A stretch of 64,000 bases of DNA from an uncultured Bacteroidales bacterium (GCA_900317745.1 ONHW01000003.1:186001-250000), one strand, 5' to 3'; shown: positions 17,578 through 25,237, numbered from the stretch's first letter. Notes: generated by a model not told the origin, from the sequence alone. Numbers and translations are program-made.

Positions 17578-18282
17578 TTACCGTTTGTAGATGATTGTCA
17601 ATCCGTCACGCAGCGGCAGGATAACCTGGCTGACACGCGGATCGTCCGCCACCATGCGGTTGAAGGCGCGCAGACCGACAGTCTGCTTGTCGCGGTCGTA
17701 GGCAGGATCGACAATATGTCCGTCCCACAAGGTGTTGTCAGCAAGGATGAATCCGCCCTGCCGCACCAGCGGAAAGACCAACTCGTAATACTCGCAGTAC
17801 TCGCGTTTGTCAGCATCGATGAATACGAGGTCAAATAGACCGGCTTCGCCTGACAGATGAGAGACCGGCTTCGCCTGACAGACCGCTGGCGCTGACAGAC
17901 CGCTGGCGCTGACAGAAGACAGACCGCTGATGATCTGCTTGGCATCGCCGATAATGAGCTGTATCTGTTTGCCGAGCGGTGACTGCGACAGGTTGCGGCG
18001 GATGGTTGCCTCCAGTTCGTCGTTGTGCTCGATGGTGATGAGCTCGCCGCCTTCAGTCAACCCTTCTGCCAGGCACAGGGCGGAATAACCGGTGAACGTG
18101 CCGAGCTCCAATATACGCTGCGGGCGAATCATCCGGCTCAGCATACGCAACAACTCGCCCTGAACCTGACCGGACAACATGTGCGGATTAAGAATATGCA
18201 GGTTGGTGTCGCGCGTGATCTGCGCAAATAACTCCGGCTCGGGAGTGGTGTGTTGCTCGATATATTCGTCAAGTGAGGACAT
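17578..18282 (-). CDS. O-methyltransferase (class I SAM-dependent) with repeat-derived insert
   Basis: 234 residues of the catechol/caffeoyl-CoA O-methyltransferase-like family. LELGTFTGYSALCLAEGL binds SAM, IEHNDELE follows, then FDLVFIDADKREY and ADNTLWDGH, metal/substrate region. Usual members are about 210 residues; the excess is a 29-residue stretch between GDAKQIISGL and FDLVFID (residues about 116-145) encoded by tandem short repeats (17837-17930). The insert lies in a loop and keeps frame, so the enzyme may still work. Transcribed divergently from the Lrp gene with overlapping promoters. Confidence 0.85.
   Translation of the reverse strand: MSSLDEYIEQHTTPEPELFAQITRDTNLHILNPHMLSGQVQGELLRMLSRMIRPQRILELGTFTGYSALCLAEGLTEGGELITIEHNDELEATIRRNLSQSPLGKQIQLIIGDAKQIISGLSSVSASGLSAPAVCQAKPVSHLSGEAGLFDLVFIDADKREYCEYYELVFPLVRQGGFILADNTLWDGHIVDPAYDRDKQTVGLRAFNRMVADDPRVSQVILPLRDGLTIIYKR
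17837..17930 (-). repeat. In-frame array of ACCG-CTGACAG short repeats inside the O-methyltransferase gene
   Basis: On the plus strand: two units of GACCGGCTTCGCCTGACAGA and two of ACCGCTGGCGCTGACAG plus a remnant. The same short elements form the intergenic cluster at 43575-43680. Confidence 0.8.
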
Positions 18283-18333
18283 AATTGTTGTAGGTTGAGT
18301 GACAAAATGATGATTTTTCTATCAAAATGTGCA

Positions 18334-18365
18334 CAAAGATACAAAAATATTTGCAAATATGCAAA
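18334..18365 (-). promoter_or_regulatory. Promoter of the O-methyltransferase gene
   Basis: Minus strand TTTG (18365-18362), 20 bp, TATCTTTG (18341-18334), full consensus. It interleaves with the divergent Lrp promoter (18350-18381). Confidence 0.8.
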
Positions 18366-18381
18366 AAAATTACTAATTTTG
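18350..18381 (+). promoter_or_regulatory. Promoter of the Lrp/AsnC gene
   Basis: TTTG 18350-18353, 20 bp, TAATTTTG 18374-18381. Overlaps the divergent promoter so that both cannot easily be occupied together. Confidence 0.8.
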
Positions 18382-18420
18382 TAGCGTTTTAGATAGTAAT
18401 ACTAACAATTTGTCAGATTT

Positions 18421-18888
18421 ATGGAAATCATTGACGATTTAGATAAGAAAATCCTGACTATTATCACGCACAATGCGCGTATAGCGTTCAAGGATGTAGC
18501 CGAGCAGTGCGGAGTGAGTCGCGCCGCCGTTCATCAGCGAGTACAGCGGATGTTTGACATCGGCGTGATTATCGGCTCAGGATACCAGGTTAACCCGAAG
18601 ATGTTAGGTTACAACCTGTGCGTATATGTTGGCCTGACGCTTGAGCGCGGACACATGTACCGCCAGGTGTGTGCCGAACTGGATAAGATTCCCGAGATCG
18701 TGGAGAGCCAGTTTACCCTTGGGGCGTACTCGATGCTGATTAAGTTGTACGCGCGCGACGACAAGCACCTGATGCACCTGCTCAACACGAAGATTCAGGC
18801 TATCCCGGGTATAGCGAACACCGAGACCCTGACCACGTTGGACGAGAGTATCAACCGTTCGTTGCCCATAGATAATCCCGCTTGGTAA
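18421..18888 (+). CDS. Lrp/AsnC family transcriptional regulator
   Basis: 155 residues. N-terminal winged helix-turn-helix (DDLDKKILTIITHNARIAFK, then CGVSRAAVHQRVQRM), followed by an alpha/beta Lrp ligand-binding (RAM) domain from about residue 65 (VYVGLTLERG to the IQAIPGIANTETLTTL stretch). Binds DNA as dimers to octamers and usually responds to amino acids. Its overlapping divergent promoter with the O-methyltransferase suggests it may regulate that gene and itself. Confidence 0.92.
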   Translation: MEIIDDLDKKILTIITHNARIAFKDVAEQCGVSRAAVHQRVQRMFDIGVIIGSGYQVNPKMLGYNLCVYVGLTLERGHMYRQVCAELDKIPEIVESQFTLGAYSMLIKLYARDDKHLMHLLNTKIQAIPGIANTETLTTLDESINRSLPIDNPAW

Positions 18889-19136
18889 TGAAACGGTTGT
18901 GGAGCATAGGATCGGTTTGCCTGCTGGCATCGGCAGCCGCCTGTATGATACAGGCGGATGATTATGTCGAGGATGTGTACTACTGGCAGGACACCCGTTC
19001 GGCTCAACTTGGCGGCGAGATAGTGCCGCACTACAACAAGCGTGTGAAAGAGATTGTGTTTATCGAAGATTCGACAACGTTGCAGCACCCCGATACCGTG
19101 CGGGCTGTCATACGCGAAGTGAAAAGTGAAAAGTGA
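18888..19136 (+). CDS. Small lipoprotein-like protein
   Basis: 82 residues from the ATG at 18888, which overlaps the stop of the Lrp gene (TAATG). Signal with lipobox-like LLASAAAC, Cys near residue 18. The rest (YVEDVYYWQDTRS, IVPHYNKRVKEIVFIEDSTT) has no family I recognise. The last codons lie in an array of GTGAAAA heptamers (19119-19153) that leads into the next start, so the 3' end is of recent or unstable character. Confidence 0.65.
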   Translation: MKRLWSIGSVCLLASAAACMIQADDYVEDVYYWQDTRSAQLGGEIVPHYNKRVKEIVFIEDSTTLQHPDTVRAVIREVKSEK

Positions 19137-19153
19137 AAAGTGAAAGGTGAAAG
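19119..19153 (+). repeat. Heptamer tandem repeat GTGAAAA x5
   Basis: Three GTGAAAA and two GTGAAAG units run across the end of the small lipoprotein gene and the start of the outer-membrane protein gene. Unit length is not a multiple of three, so slippage would change frames. Confidence 0.85.
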
Positions 19154-20399
19154 ATGCCATAGTAGATTGCTGGGACTGATTGTTCTGTTGGTATTAGGCG
19201 TTCAGTTTTCGGCTTCCGTAGCCCAGACCATTCATCCGTACGGCCTGGCTCAGATGGTGGCAGTATCCGACGACAACATGTCCGGCACGGCACGGTTCAT
19301 AGGATTGGGTGGCGCAATGACCGCAGTGGGCGGTGACCCGACGGCTGTCAAGCAGAACCCCGCAGGTCTGGGCATATACCGCCACAGCCAGTTCTCGATA
19401 AGCGGTGACGGTAGTTTCAGGCGTTTCAGCCAGGATGGTTTGGGATTACCCGACCCGTGGTACAGCCGCTGGCACCTGTCGCAGGTGTCGTACGTGTTCG
19501 CCATCACGCACCCCGAACGAGTGGCGGGAGTGGTAAGCAACAATATAATGATCTCCTACGCCAAGCGCTCGGATATAATGCGGATCATCACTCTCAACGA
19601 CGGTAGCGGAACAGCCGCCACGCCGGGCAGCATACGGACGAACATTGACGAGTACGGCTACCGCCATGACGCAGACGTGCATTACGCCATGAACATCAGC
19701 AATCGCGTGTATTGGGGCGTGGGACTGACCATCGAATGGATGCAACTGCGGCAAACAATCAACCGCCGGGAGTACATGTCGGCTGACAAACGCGGCAGAG
19801 CCTGCCAATACACCTTAAGCGAAAATGCCACCGGCAGAACGGTTGGGGTAGGCGGAACAATAGGTCTGATTGCACATCCGGTACAGGCTGTACGGTTGGG
19901 ATTATCGGTAGAGTCGCCGGTAGTAGGCAGAATGCGCGAGACGGATTATTATACCGAGGAGTTCTACTATCCGACAGCAAGTTCGGATAACGTGTTGGTT
20001 TATGACTCGCCGGATTATATCAGTCGCTGGCAGGTGACCTCGCCCCTGAAGGCAAGTGCAGGATTAGGTCTGCAATGGCGGAACCACGGTTTGCTGTCGA
20101 TGCAATACGACATGCAGTACCACAAACTGATAGGCGTTGCCCACACGGCACGCGTAGGAGTGGAGGCCGCGATAACCAATCACTGGATGATTGAGGCGGG
20201 ATATAACTATTCGACTCTGTATGCGCGGCAACGCGTGTCGCTGGGAGTGAATTATATGGGCAAGTGGCTGCGTGCAGGTTTGGCGTACGCACATTCGTGG
20301 AGCAAAGGGCAAGTGATTGATTCGGTCAACTTTACCGGCCAGGGCGTGTACAACACGCGCGAAAACAAGTTTGTGCTGACCTTCCAGTGGAACAGTTGA
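19140..20399 (+). CDS. FadL/OmpP1-like outer membrane protein
   Basis: 419 residues from GTG 19140 (a TTG at 19169 is an alternative; no ATG fits). Signal peptide LLGLIVLLVLGVQFSASVAQ. Mature N-terminus SGTARFIGLGGAMTAVGGDPTAVKQNPAGLG is characteristic of the FadL/TodX-like and PorV-like barrels of Bacteroidota; the remainder is alternating beta structure ending in FVLTFQWNS. Probably a transport or scaffold barrel in the outer membrane; substrate unknown. Lies directly behind the small lipoprotein in the same direction. Confidence 0.8.
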   Translation: MKGERCHSRLLGLIVLLVLGVQFSASVAQTIHPYGLAQMVAVSDDNMSGTARFIGLGGAMTAVGGDPTAVKQNPAGLGIYRHSQFSISGDGSFRRFSQDGLGLPDPWYSRWHLSQVSYVFAITHPERVAGVVSNNIMISYAKRSDIMRIITLNDGSGTAATPGSIRTNIDEYGYRHDADVHYAMNISNRVYWGVGLTIEWMQLRQTINRREYMSADKRGRACQYTLSENATGRTVGVGGTIGLIAHPVQAVRLGLSVESPVVGRMRETDYYTEEFYYPTASSDNVLVYDSPDYISRWQVTSPLKASAGLGLQWRNHGLLSMQYDMQYHKLIGVAHTARVGVEAAITNHWMIEAGYNYSTLYARQRVSLGVNYMGKWLRAGLAYAHSWSKGQVIDSVNFTGQGVYNTRENKFVLTFQWNS

Positions 20400-20437
20400 C
20401 AGGCGAAAAGTGACAATTGCCAATTTACAAATCAAAA

Positions 20438-20470
20438 ATATTAATTTTTAATTTTTAATTTTTAATTATA
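20438..20470 (+). repeat. TAATTTTT short tandem repeat
   Basis: Three to four 7-bp AATTTTT/TAATTTT units followed by AATTATATAATTA, immediately before the structured element at 20483. Could serve as an A/T-rich upstream element. Confidence 0.6.
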
Positions 20471-20482
20471 TAATTACTTACA

Positions 20483-20785
20483 GACACCGTGTCGGTTAGA
20501 GACCGGAAAACTCATCAAATAATTCAAACTGCCGAGGTCCCTGGCGTATCAATGGCGTGCCGATACTCTACGCCGTGACCCCTTCCCTAACAGGGCTCCC
20601 AACGCAACGTAGTTGCGGCGGGAAGAGCGGAGGCAAAGTTGCGCCCTATGTCGCTCAGCGACATCTGCTAAGCAACTTTTGTCGAACGCGAGGGTAGCGA
20701 TGAGGTGGTCGGATTACAAAGGTGCGTGAAACCTCAAATCCTGTTAATAGGAGTTTTCTCGCGTAAAACGGCACGGTGTCTTTTT
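20483..20785 (+). ncRNA. Candidate structured RNA (or hairpin-rich element) upstream of fabG
   Basis: Ends pair over 12 bp: GACACCGTGTCG (20483-20494) with CGGCACGGTGTC (20769-20780), followed by five T. Nested inside: GAAAACTC (20506-20513) with GAGTTTTC (20752-20759), GAGGT with ACCTC, a GGCGTA/TACGCC hairpin, GCAAC-GTA-GTTGC, and ATGTCGC-TCA-GCGACAT enclosed by AAGTTGC/GCAACTT. All helices fit one fold without conflict. No protein frame is plausible. RNase P, tmRNA and SRP core motifs are absent and no consensus promoter is visible, so a mobile hairpin element remains possible. Confidence 0.5.
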
Positions 20786-20821
20786 GTGTTGAATATCAAA
20801 TCGGAAATCATCAAATTATAT

Positions 20822-21562
20822 ATGTTACTGCAAGGAAAAACAGCATTGATAACCGGTGCGTCCCGGGGTATAGGTCGCGCTATAGCTATCAGCTTTGCCA
20901 AAGAAGGCTGTAATATCGCATTCACCTATCTTGATTCCGCCGAGGATGTGTCAGCCGTTGAAGCCGAACTGCAGGCTCTCGGTGTGCGTGCCAAGGCTTA
21001 TGCAGCGGATGCTGCACGTTTTGACCTGGCACAAACGGTCGTGGAGCAGGTGATGGCAGATTTTGGCGCAATAGATGTATTGGTCAACAATGCCGGCATT
21101 ACGCGCGACGGTTTGCTGTTGCGTATGACCGAGGAGCAGTGGGACGAGGTGCTGCGCGTTAATCTGAAGTCGGTGTTCAACTACACGCACGCGGTTACAC
21201 CTATTATGTTGCGCGCGCGCAAGGGCAGTATCATCTCTCTTGCCTCCATCGTAGGTGTGAGCGGTAATCCTGCCCAAGCCAACTATGCCGCCTCCAAAGC
21301 AGGTATCATTGCCTTCACCAAGTCGATAGCCAAGGAGTTCGGAACGCGTGGCGTTCGTGCGAATGCCGTAGCGCCCGGTTACATCGATACAGCCATGACT
21401 CAGGCGTTACCGCAAGAGGTGCGTGACGGGTTTGTGCAACGTATACCGATGCACCGTGCCGGCACTCCCGAAGAGGTGGCGCAAGTGGTGCTGTTCCTGG
21501 CATCCGACATGTCGTCGTACGTATCCGGACAGGTGATTGCCATTGATGGAGCTATGGGGTGA
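20822..21562 (+). CDS. fabG: 3-oxoacyl-ACP reductase
   Basis: 246 residues; ATG at 20822 (the frame open to 20705 is only an upstream extension into the structured element). Short-chain dehydrogenase reducing 3-oxoacyl-ACP with NADPH in fatty acid elongation. TGASRGIGRAIA for cofactor binding, NNAGITRDGLLLRM, the Ser of SLASIVG with YAASKAG as catalytic Tyr/Lys, and GYIDTAMT typical of FabG. No other fatty-acid gene is adjacent. Confidence 0.93.
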   Translation: MLLQGKTALITGASRGIGRAIAISFAKEGCNIAFTYLDSAEDVSAVEAELQALGVRAKAYAADAARFDLAQTVVEQVMADFGAIDVLVNNAGITRDGLLLRMTEEQWDEVLRVNLKSVFNYTHAVTPIMLRARKGSIISLASIVGVSGNPAQANYAASKAGIIAFTKSIAKEFGTRGVRANAVAPGYIDTAMTQALPQEVRDGFVQRIPMHRAGTPEEVAQVVLFLASDMSSYVSGQVIAIDGAMG

Positions 21563-21594
21563 GCGTTGAGGGTTGATGGTTGAGAGATAAAAAT

Positions 21595-21625
21595 AACCGG
21601 CTTGGAATCCAAGCCGGTTGTTTTT
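21595..21625. terminator. Bidirectional terminator between fabG and the barrel protein gene
   Basis: AACCGGCTTGGA, one base, TCCAAGCCGGTT: 12-bp stem with GTTTTT on the right and an A-run on the left, so it serves both convergent genes. Confidence 0.9.
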
Positions 21626-21640
21626 GTGCGGTGTTGTGAC

Positions 21641-22120
21641 TTAATGGAAGCGATAACGAACGCCGAGAGAGAGACCCTCGAACAATCCCCAATGGTTGAA
21701 CCAGTTGCTGCTTGCATTGGTAACACCAACGTTCGGACGCCAGTCAATTGAGAGCTGGAGCGGGAACCAGAAGTCGTACTCAACACCTACGTGGCCTGCT
21801 ACACCTGCATACCAGAACGGTGACTTGTAGTTGTAGATACCACCACCGGCACCTACACCCATATACCAATGCCACTCGCCCTTATTCTCCCAAGGGAAAG
21901 CTGTGTTGAACGGGTCGATCCAGTCGTATGTTACACTGGCACCGATACCATCAAAACGAGGAACATTGACAGCAATGTCCAACATGTTCTTCTCACCAAA
22001 ACCATGCTCATACGAGAAACCTACCGAGTAACCGATATTACCACCGATTGCACGCGGCTGAGCATAAACCACTGTTCCGCATACTAATGCGAACAAAACA
22101 ATAAGTAATGATTTTTTCAT
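21641..22120 (-). CDS. Small outer-membrane beta-barrel-like protein
   Basis: 159 residues. Signal peptide MKKSLLIVLFALVCGTVVYA. The mature part is rich in aromatic and glycine residues in alternating pattern (IGYSVGFSYEHGFGEKN, WYMGVGAGGGIYNY, GHVGVEYDFWFPLQLSIDW) and ends with VRYRFH, an aromatic-terminated last strand. This fits an eight-stranded outer membrane barrel of unknown role. About 50 bp after the next lipoprotein gene on the same strand, so possibly in its transcript. Confidence 0.75.
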   Translation of the reverse strand: MKKSLLIVLFALVCGTVVYAQPRAIGGNIGYSVGFSYEHGFGEKNMLDIAVNVPRFDGIGASVTYDWIDPFNTAFPWENKGEWHWYMGVGAGGGIYNYKSPFWYAGVAGHVGVEYDFWFPLQLSIDWRPNVGVTNASSNWFNHWGLFEGLSLGVRYRFH

Positions 22121-22171
22121 TTGTTATTTTTTAAGTTTTATTTTAGTTGGTTGTGTTGTTATTCTGTATTG

Positions 22172-22690
22172 TTATTCAGTTTTGCCTTCTGCCTCCGGGT
22201 TGTCGGATGTAACAAGGTAGCAACCTTGCGTCAGCTGCGGCACACCGTAACGGTTCTGAATCTTGCCATATACTACTACTATATCGCCTACCTGCAACTG
22301 ACTTTCGGATGTGAACTTGGCATTGTTGAAACTCTTGAGCCGGTAGCAGATCATCTGGCGGTTGGAGATCTTGTTGGTAATGATCGGCGATACATTGCCA
22401 TAGTTGACATCAAGTGTCTGATAGAACCCTTTCACCATTCCCAGAACGTAGAAGGACTTTGTCGAAGTCTCGCCCGATTTAAGTGAATCCAATCCATAGT
22501 CTACTGCGGCAGCTACGTCTATCGTGTCGCCGGTAGCCTCACGCAAGTTACGAATAGTGTCGTATGCAACACGACCTTGTGTAATACCGTTAATGCCCAT
22601 CTTGTCAGACGGAATGGCATTATCATCACAGGCAGCGAACAAGCCGATTGCTGCAATCAAAAGAATAGTGTGACGAAATAATTTTGTCAT
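22172..22690 (-). CDS. OB-fold-like lipoprotein
   Basis: 172 residues from ATG 22690 (MTKLFRHTILLIAAIGLFAAC, lipobox Cys near 21); the upstream frame extension has no function. The second half has the pattern of an OB-type beta barrel: FYVLGMVKGFYQTLD, ICYRLKSFNN, LQVGDIVVVYGKIQNRYG and QLTQGCYLV, as in envelope proteins linked to the YhcR/DUF5689 group in this phylum. Function unknown. Has its own consensus promoter. Confidence 0.75.
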   Translation of the reverse strand: MTKLFRHTILLIAAIGLFAACDDNAIPSDKMGINGITQGRVAYDTIRNLREATGDTIDVAAAVDYGLDSLKSGETSTKSFYVLGMVKGFYQTLDVNYGNVSPIITNKISNRQMICYRLKSFNNAKFTSESQLQVGDIVVVYGKIQNRYGVPQLTQGCYLVTSDNPEAEGKTE

Positions 22691-22748
22691 ATTAGATATT
22701 TTATAAGGATTAATGTCAACCCATGTCCGAACCAATCGGAATCGACTA

Positions 22749-22780
22749 CAAAGTTACAAAAAATAATTGATATATGCAAA
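22749..22780 (-). promoter_or_regulatory. Promoter of the OB-fold lipoprotein gene
   Basis: Minus strand TTTG (22780-22777), 20 bp, TAACTTTG (22756-22749). Leader about 50 bases. Confidence 0.8.
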
Positions 22781-22879
22781 TAAAAATGCATAGATTTATC
22801 TGTTTTTGCCAAAATACCCCGATTATAGTGCATATTTACCTGTCAAAATGAAGTTTTTTGTAGAAAAAGCAGTGAAACA

Positions 22880-22911
22880 TTTGCTAAAACGGTAAATTTT
22901 TCGTACCTTTG
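22880..22911 (+). promoter_or_regulatory. Promoter of infC-rpmI-rplT
   Basis: TTTG 22880-22883, 20 bp, TACCTTTG 22904-22911. The leader of about 127 bases (22918-23044) contains a CCG-TTCCGCTA-CGG hairpin and could carry autoregulation by L20, as known in other bacteria; that is inference. Confidence 0.8.
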
Positions 22912-23030
22912 TGTCCGAATTCATAGCAAACGCTATAGCCGTTCCGCTACGGAGGTTGCAGATACCTGTTATGTGCAGCCAGTAGGTGAGCGCGGTATAG
23001 TGTTGTGCTGTGGAGGAAACCAACCCTTAT

Positions 23031-23047
23031 AGGAGGACAAAACTATA
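23031..23047 (+). promoter_or_regulatory. Strong ribosome binding site in front of an ATA codon
   Basis: AGGAGG at 23031-23036, eight bases, ATA. It is one of very few full Shine-Dalgarno sequences in this window, and no ordinary start codon lies at that distance. Confidence 0.75.
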
Positions 23048-23605
23048 GCAACAAATTTACCCCGTACGCCACGCGACAAGCGCGGACGTATTGAAAAAGA
23101 ATTGCCTAACCGCATCAATGATGCAATACGCGGCGTGGCTGAGGTTCGTCTGGTGGGTGACAATGTACAACAAGGTATTTATTCCTTGAGTCAAGCCATG
23201 CAGATTGCCGACGAACAAAACCTTGACCTGGTGGAGATCTCGCCTAATGCCGAGCCTCCCGTGTGCAGAATACTGGACTACCAGAAGTTCTTGTACCAGA
23301 AGAAACGCAAAGAGAAAGAACAGAAAGCCAATTCGGCCAAGGTCGTTATCAAGGAGATACGCTTCGGACCGCAGACCGATGAGCATGACTACAACTTCAA
23401 ACTCAAGCATGCGCAGGAGTTCCTGAAGGACGGCAACAAAGTCAAGGCATACGTGTTCTTCCGCGGGCGTTCGATACTGTTCAAGGAGCAGGGAGAATTG
23501 CTGTTGGCGCGCTTTGCCAACGACCTGGCTGACTACGGCAAAGTGGAAGCTGTGCCCAAGCTGGAAGGCAAACGAATGATTGTGAACATCTCGCCAAAAA
23601 AATAA
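23045..23605 (+). CDS. infC: Translation initiation factor IF-3, probable AUA start
   Basis: About 186 residues. IF-3 binds 30S, blocks subunit joining and discriminates start codons. Conserved [68 protein letters not shown] and [17 protein letters not shown]. No ATG or GTG exists in frame: an in-frame stop at 23030 bounds the start, and the only codon at good distance from a perfect AGGAGG (23031-23036) is ATA at 23045. A TTG at 23102 would also keep the core but has no ribosome site. Rare starts in infC are known to serve self-repression. First gene of infC-rpmI-rplT. Confidence 0.9.
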   Translation: MATNLPRTPRDKRGRIEKELPNRINDAIRGVAEVRLVGDNVQQGIYSLSQAMQIADEQNLDLVEISPNAEPPVCRILDYQKFLYQKKRKEKEQKANSAKVVIKEIRFGPQTDEHDYNFKLKHAQEFLKDGNKVKAYVFFRGRSILFKEQGELLLARFANDLADYGKVEAVPKLEGKRMIVNISPKK

Positions 23606-23681
23606 TCGCAAATATATCAGCCAAGATTGGCTGATCCGAGAAATAATCGTAAATATATCAGCCAAAATTGGCTGATCCGAG
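23600..23681 (+). repeat. Two tandem 41-bp units each with a hairpin
   Basis: Units AAATAATCGnAAATATATCA...GATCCGAG repeat with three differences; each contains ATCAGCCAA-2-TTGGCTGAT (23616-23635 and 23657-23676). Placed between infC and rpmI, they may modulate mRNA processing. The same hairpin stem occurs at 7599. Confidence 0.8.
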
Positions 23682-23745
23682 AAACGGTATCAGGGCTTTT
23701 GTGCTGCCTTGAGCCGATTATTAACAAAATTAAATATTTAACAAA

Positions 23746-23943
23746 ATGCCAAAAGTAAAAACTAATTCCGGTGCCAAAAAGCGCTTTACGCTTACCGGAA
23801 CAGGTAAACTGAAACGCAAACACGCGTTCAAGAGTCACATTCTGACCAAGAAAACGAAAAAGCAAAAGCGTAACCTGACGCATGTTGCACTTGTCGATCA
23901 CAGCAATCTCCGCTCGATTCGCGAGCTGTTGTTGCTGCGCTAA
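23746..23943 (+). CDS. rpmI: 50S ribosomal protein L35
   Basis: 65 residues, standard length. [14 protein letters not shown] start, [17 protein letters not shown] and the [14 protein letters not shown] end are diagnostic. Middle gene of the infC-rpmI-rplT operon; the 140 bp before it contain two tandem hairpins. Confidence 0.97.
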   Translation: MPKVKTNSGAKKRFTLTGTGKLKRKHAFKSHILTKKTKKQKRNLTHVALVDHSNLRSIRELLLLR

Positions 23944-23973
23944 TGTCTAACCATCAAAATTGAGTATTGAATT

Positions 23974-24330
23974 ATGCCAAGATCAGTAAATCACGTTGCT
24001 TCGCGCAACCGTCGTAAGAAGATCATGAGCCTCACACGAGGCAATTTTGGTGGCCGTGCAAACGTATGGACTGTCGCCAAGAACACATGGGAGAAAGGTT
24101 TGCAATATGCTTACCGTGACCGTCGAAACAAAAAACGCAACTTCCGCGCTCTGTGGATCCAGCGTATCAACGCTGCCGCACGTCTGGAAGGACTCAGCTA
24201 CAGCCAACTCATGGGTGCGCTGAAGAAAGCAGGTATCGTAATCAACCGCAAGGTGCTTGCCGACCTCGCTGTTAATCAGCCCAAAGCATTCCAGGCTATC
24301 GTAGCCAGTGCAAAGAAATCCGTCGGATAA
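23974..24330 (+). CDS. rplT: 50S ribosomal protein L20
   Basis: 118 residues. [45 protein letters not shown] and [14 protein letters not shown] are characteristic. Binds 23S rRNA early in large-subunit assembly and in many bacteria represses its own operon. Confidence 0.97.
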   Translation: MPRSVNHVASRNRRKKIMSLTRGNFGGRANVWTVAKNTWEKGLQYAYRDRRNKKRNFRALWIQRINAAARLEGLSYSQLMGALKKAGIVINRKVLADLAVNQPKAFQAIVASAKKSVG

Positions 24331-24341
24331 GGATGTGCAGA

Positions 24342-24385
24342 AATAAGGTGTTTCCTTAGCCGGGAAACACCTTATTTTGTTTTTG
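24342..24385 (+). terminator. Intrinsic terminator of the infC operon
   Basis: AATAAGGTGTTTCC, seven-base loop, GGAAACACCTTATT: 14-bp perfect stem followed by TTGTTTTTG. Confidence 0.92.
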
Positions 24386-24432
24386 TAGAAACGATTATTT
24401 CAAAAATTCACGCTTTGATTCCCAAGCATTGT

Positions 24433-25221
24433 ATGACCATGAAAAGAATACTTTCTCTGTTGTGCGGAATATGTCTGTGCACGCTTGCAATGAATGCAGG
24501 CACGAACATTCAGGTGTACTACGATTTTGGTTCGGAAGGTACAGCTTGTGCGAATCAGCGCTCACAGCGCGTTACGACTACGCTTGAACTGTTTTACCCC
24601 GACAATTGGGGTAATACCTTCGCGTTCGTGGATATGGACTATGCCATTCATCCCAACGACCCGAATAATACGCCGTTCATGGCTTATATGGAGATAGCAC
24701 GCTGCCTGAACTTCTGGCAGAACACACCTGTCAAAGATCTGAGCGTACAAGTGGAATATAATGGCGGAGTAGGTGTCTGGAAAGACCAAAGCAACGGTGT
24801 GTTTCATGGATATGGAATCAACCATGCGGCTTTGGTAGGACTCAACTATTGTCTGCATACAGCTGACTACAAAAATATATTCAACCTTGAACTATTGTAC
24901 AAGTACATTGTGGATGACTACAACAAACTGAACAATGCCGTACCATTGCAGTTCACTTTCGTGTGGGGCTGTGACGACTTTTGTACCGCGCCCGGATTGC
25001 GCTTCTCCGGATTCCTGGATATATGGGGGCAACGCACAGCCGCAGGACAATCGTGGGTAATGATCACCGAACCGCAACTGTGGTACAACGTGGGAAGGTG
25101 GTTCAAGTGCCCGAACCTGAATATTGGTACGGAGATAGAATTCAGCTACAATTTCTCCGGCTCAACCGGCAAAGGATTTATGTGCAACCCGTGTCTGGGT
25201 ATCAAGTGGTGCTTTGACTAA
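24433..25221 (+). CDS. DUF5020 family outer-membrane-associated protein
   Basis: 262 residues from ATG 24433 (ATG 24439 equally possible). Signal peptide MKRILSLLCGICLCTLAMNA. IQVYYDFG near the mature N-terminus, VTTTLELFYPDNWGNTFAFVDMDYAI and a barrel-like remainder with YNFSGSTGKGFMCNPCLGIKWCFD at the end match my recollection of DUF5020 (related to nucleoside-channel-like barrels). Substrate unknown. Followed 16 bp later by rlmB. Confidence 0.75.
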   Translation: MTMKRILSLLCGICLCTLAMNAGTNIQVYYDFGSEGTACANQRSQRVTTTLELFYPDNWGNTFAFVDMDYAIHPNDPNNTPFMAYMEIARCLNFWQNTPVKDLSVQVEYNGGVGVWKDQSNGVFHGYGINHAALVGLNYCLHTADYKNIFNLELLYKYIVDDYNKLNNAVPLQFTFVWGCDDFCTAPGLRFSGFLDIWGQRTAAGQSWVMITEPQLWYNVGRWFKCPNLNIGTEIEFSYNFSGSTGKGFMCNPCLGIKWCFD

Positions 25222-25237
25222 ACAATTAGAATACAAC

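Noticed and set aside
20483-20785. RNase P RNA or tmRNA
   Set aside because: The conserved GAGGAAAGTCC and ACAGAA...GGCTTA segments of RNase P and the tRNA-like ends of tmRNA are absent.
20483-20785. Classical IS or MITE with target duplication
   Set aside because: The inverted ends exist, but no matching flanking duplication is visible (left TTACA, right TTTTT), so I keep it only as an alternative.
20705-20821. N-terminal extension of fabG
   Set aside because: The extension lies inside the hairpin-rich element; the SDR fold starts at the ATG at 20822.
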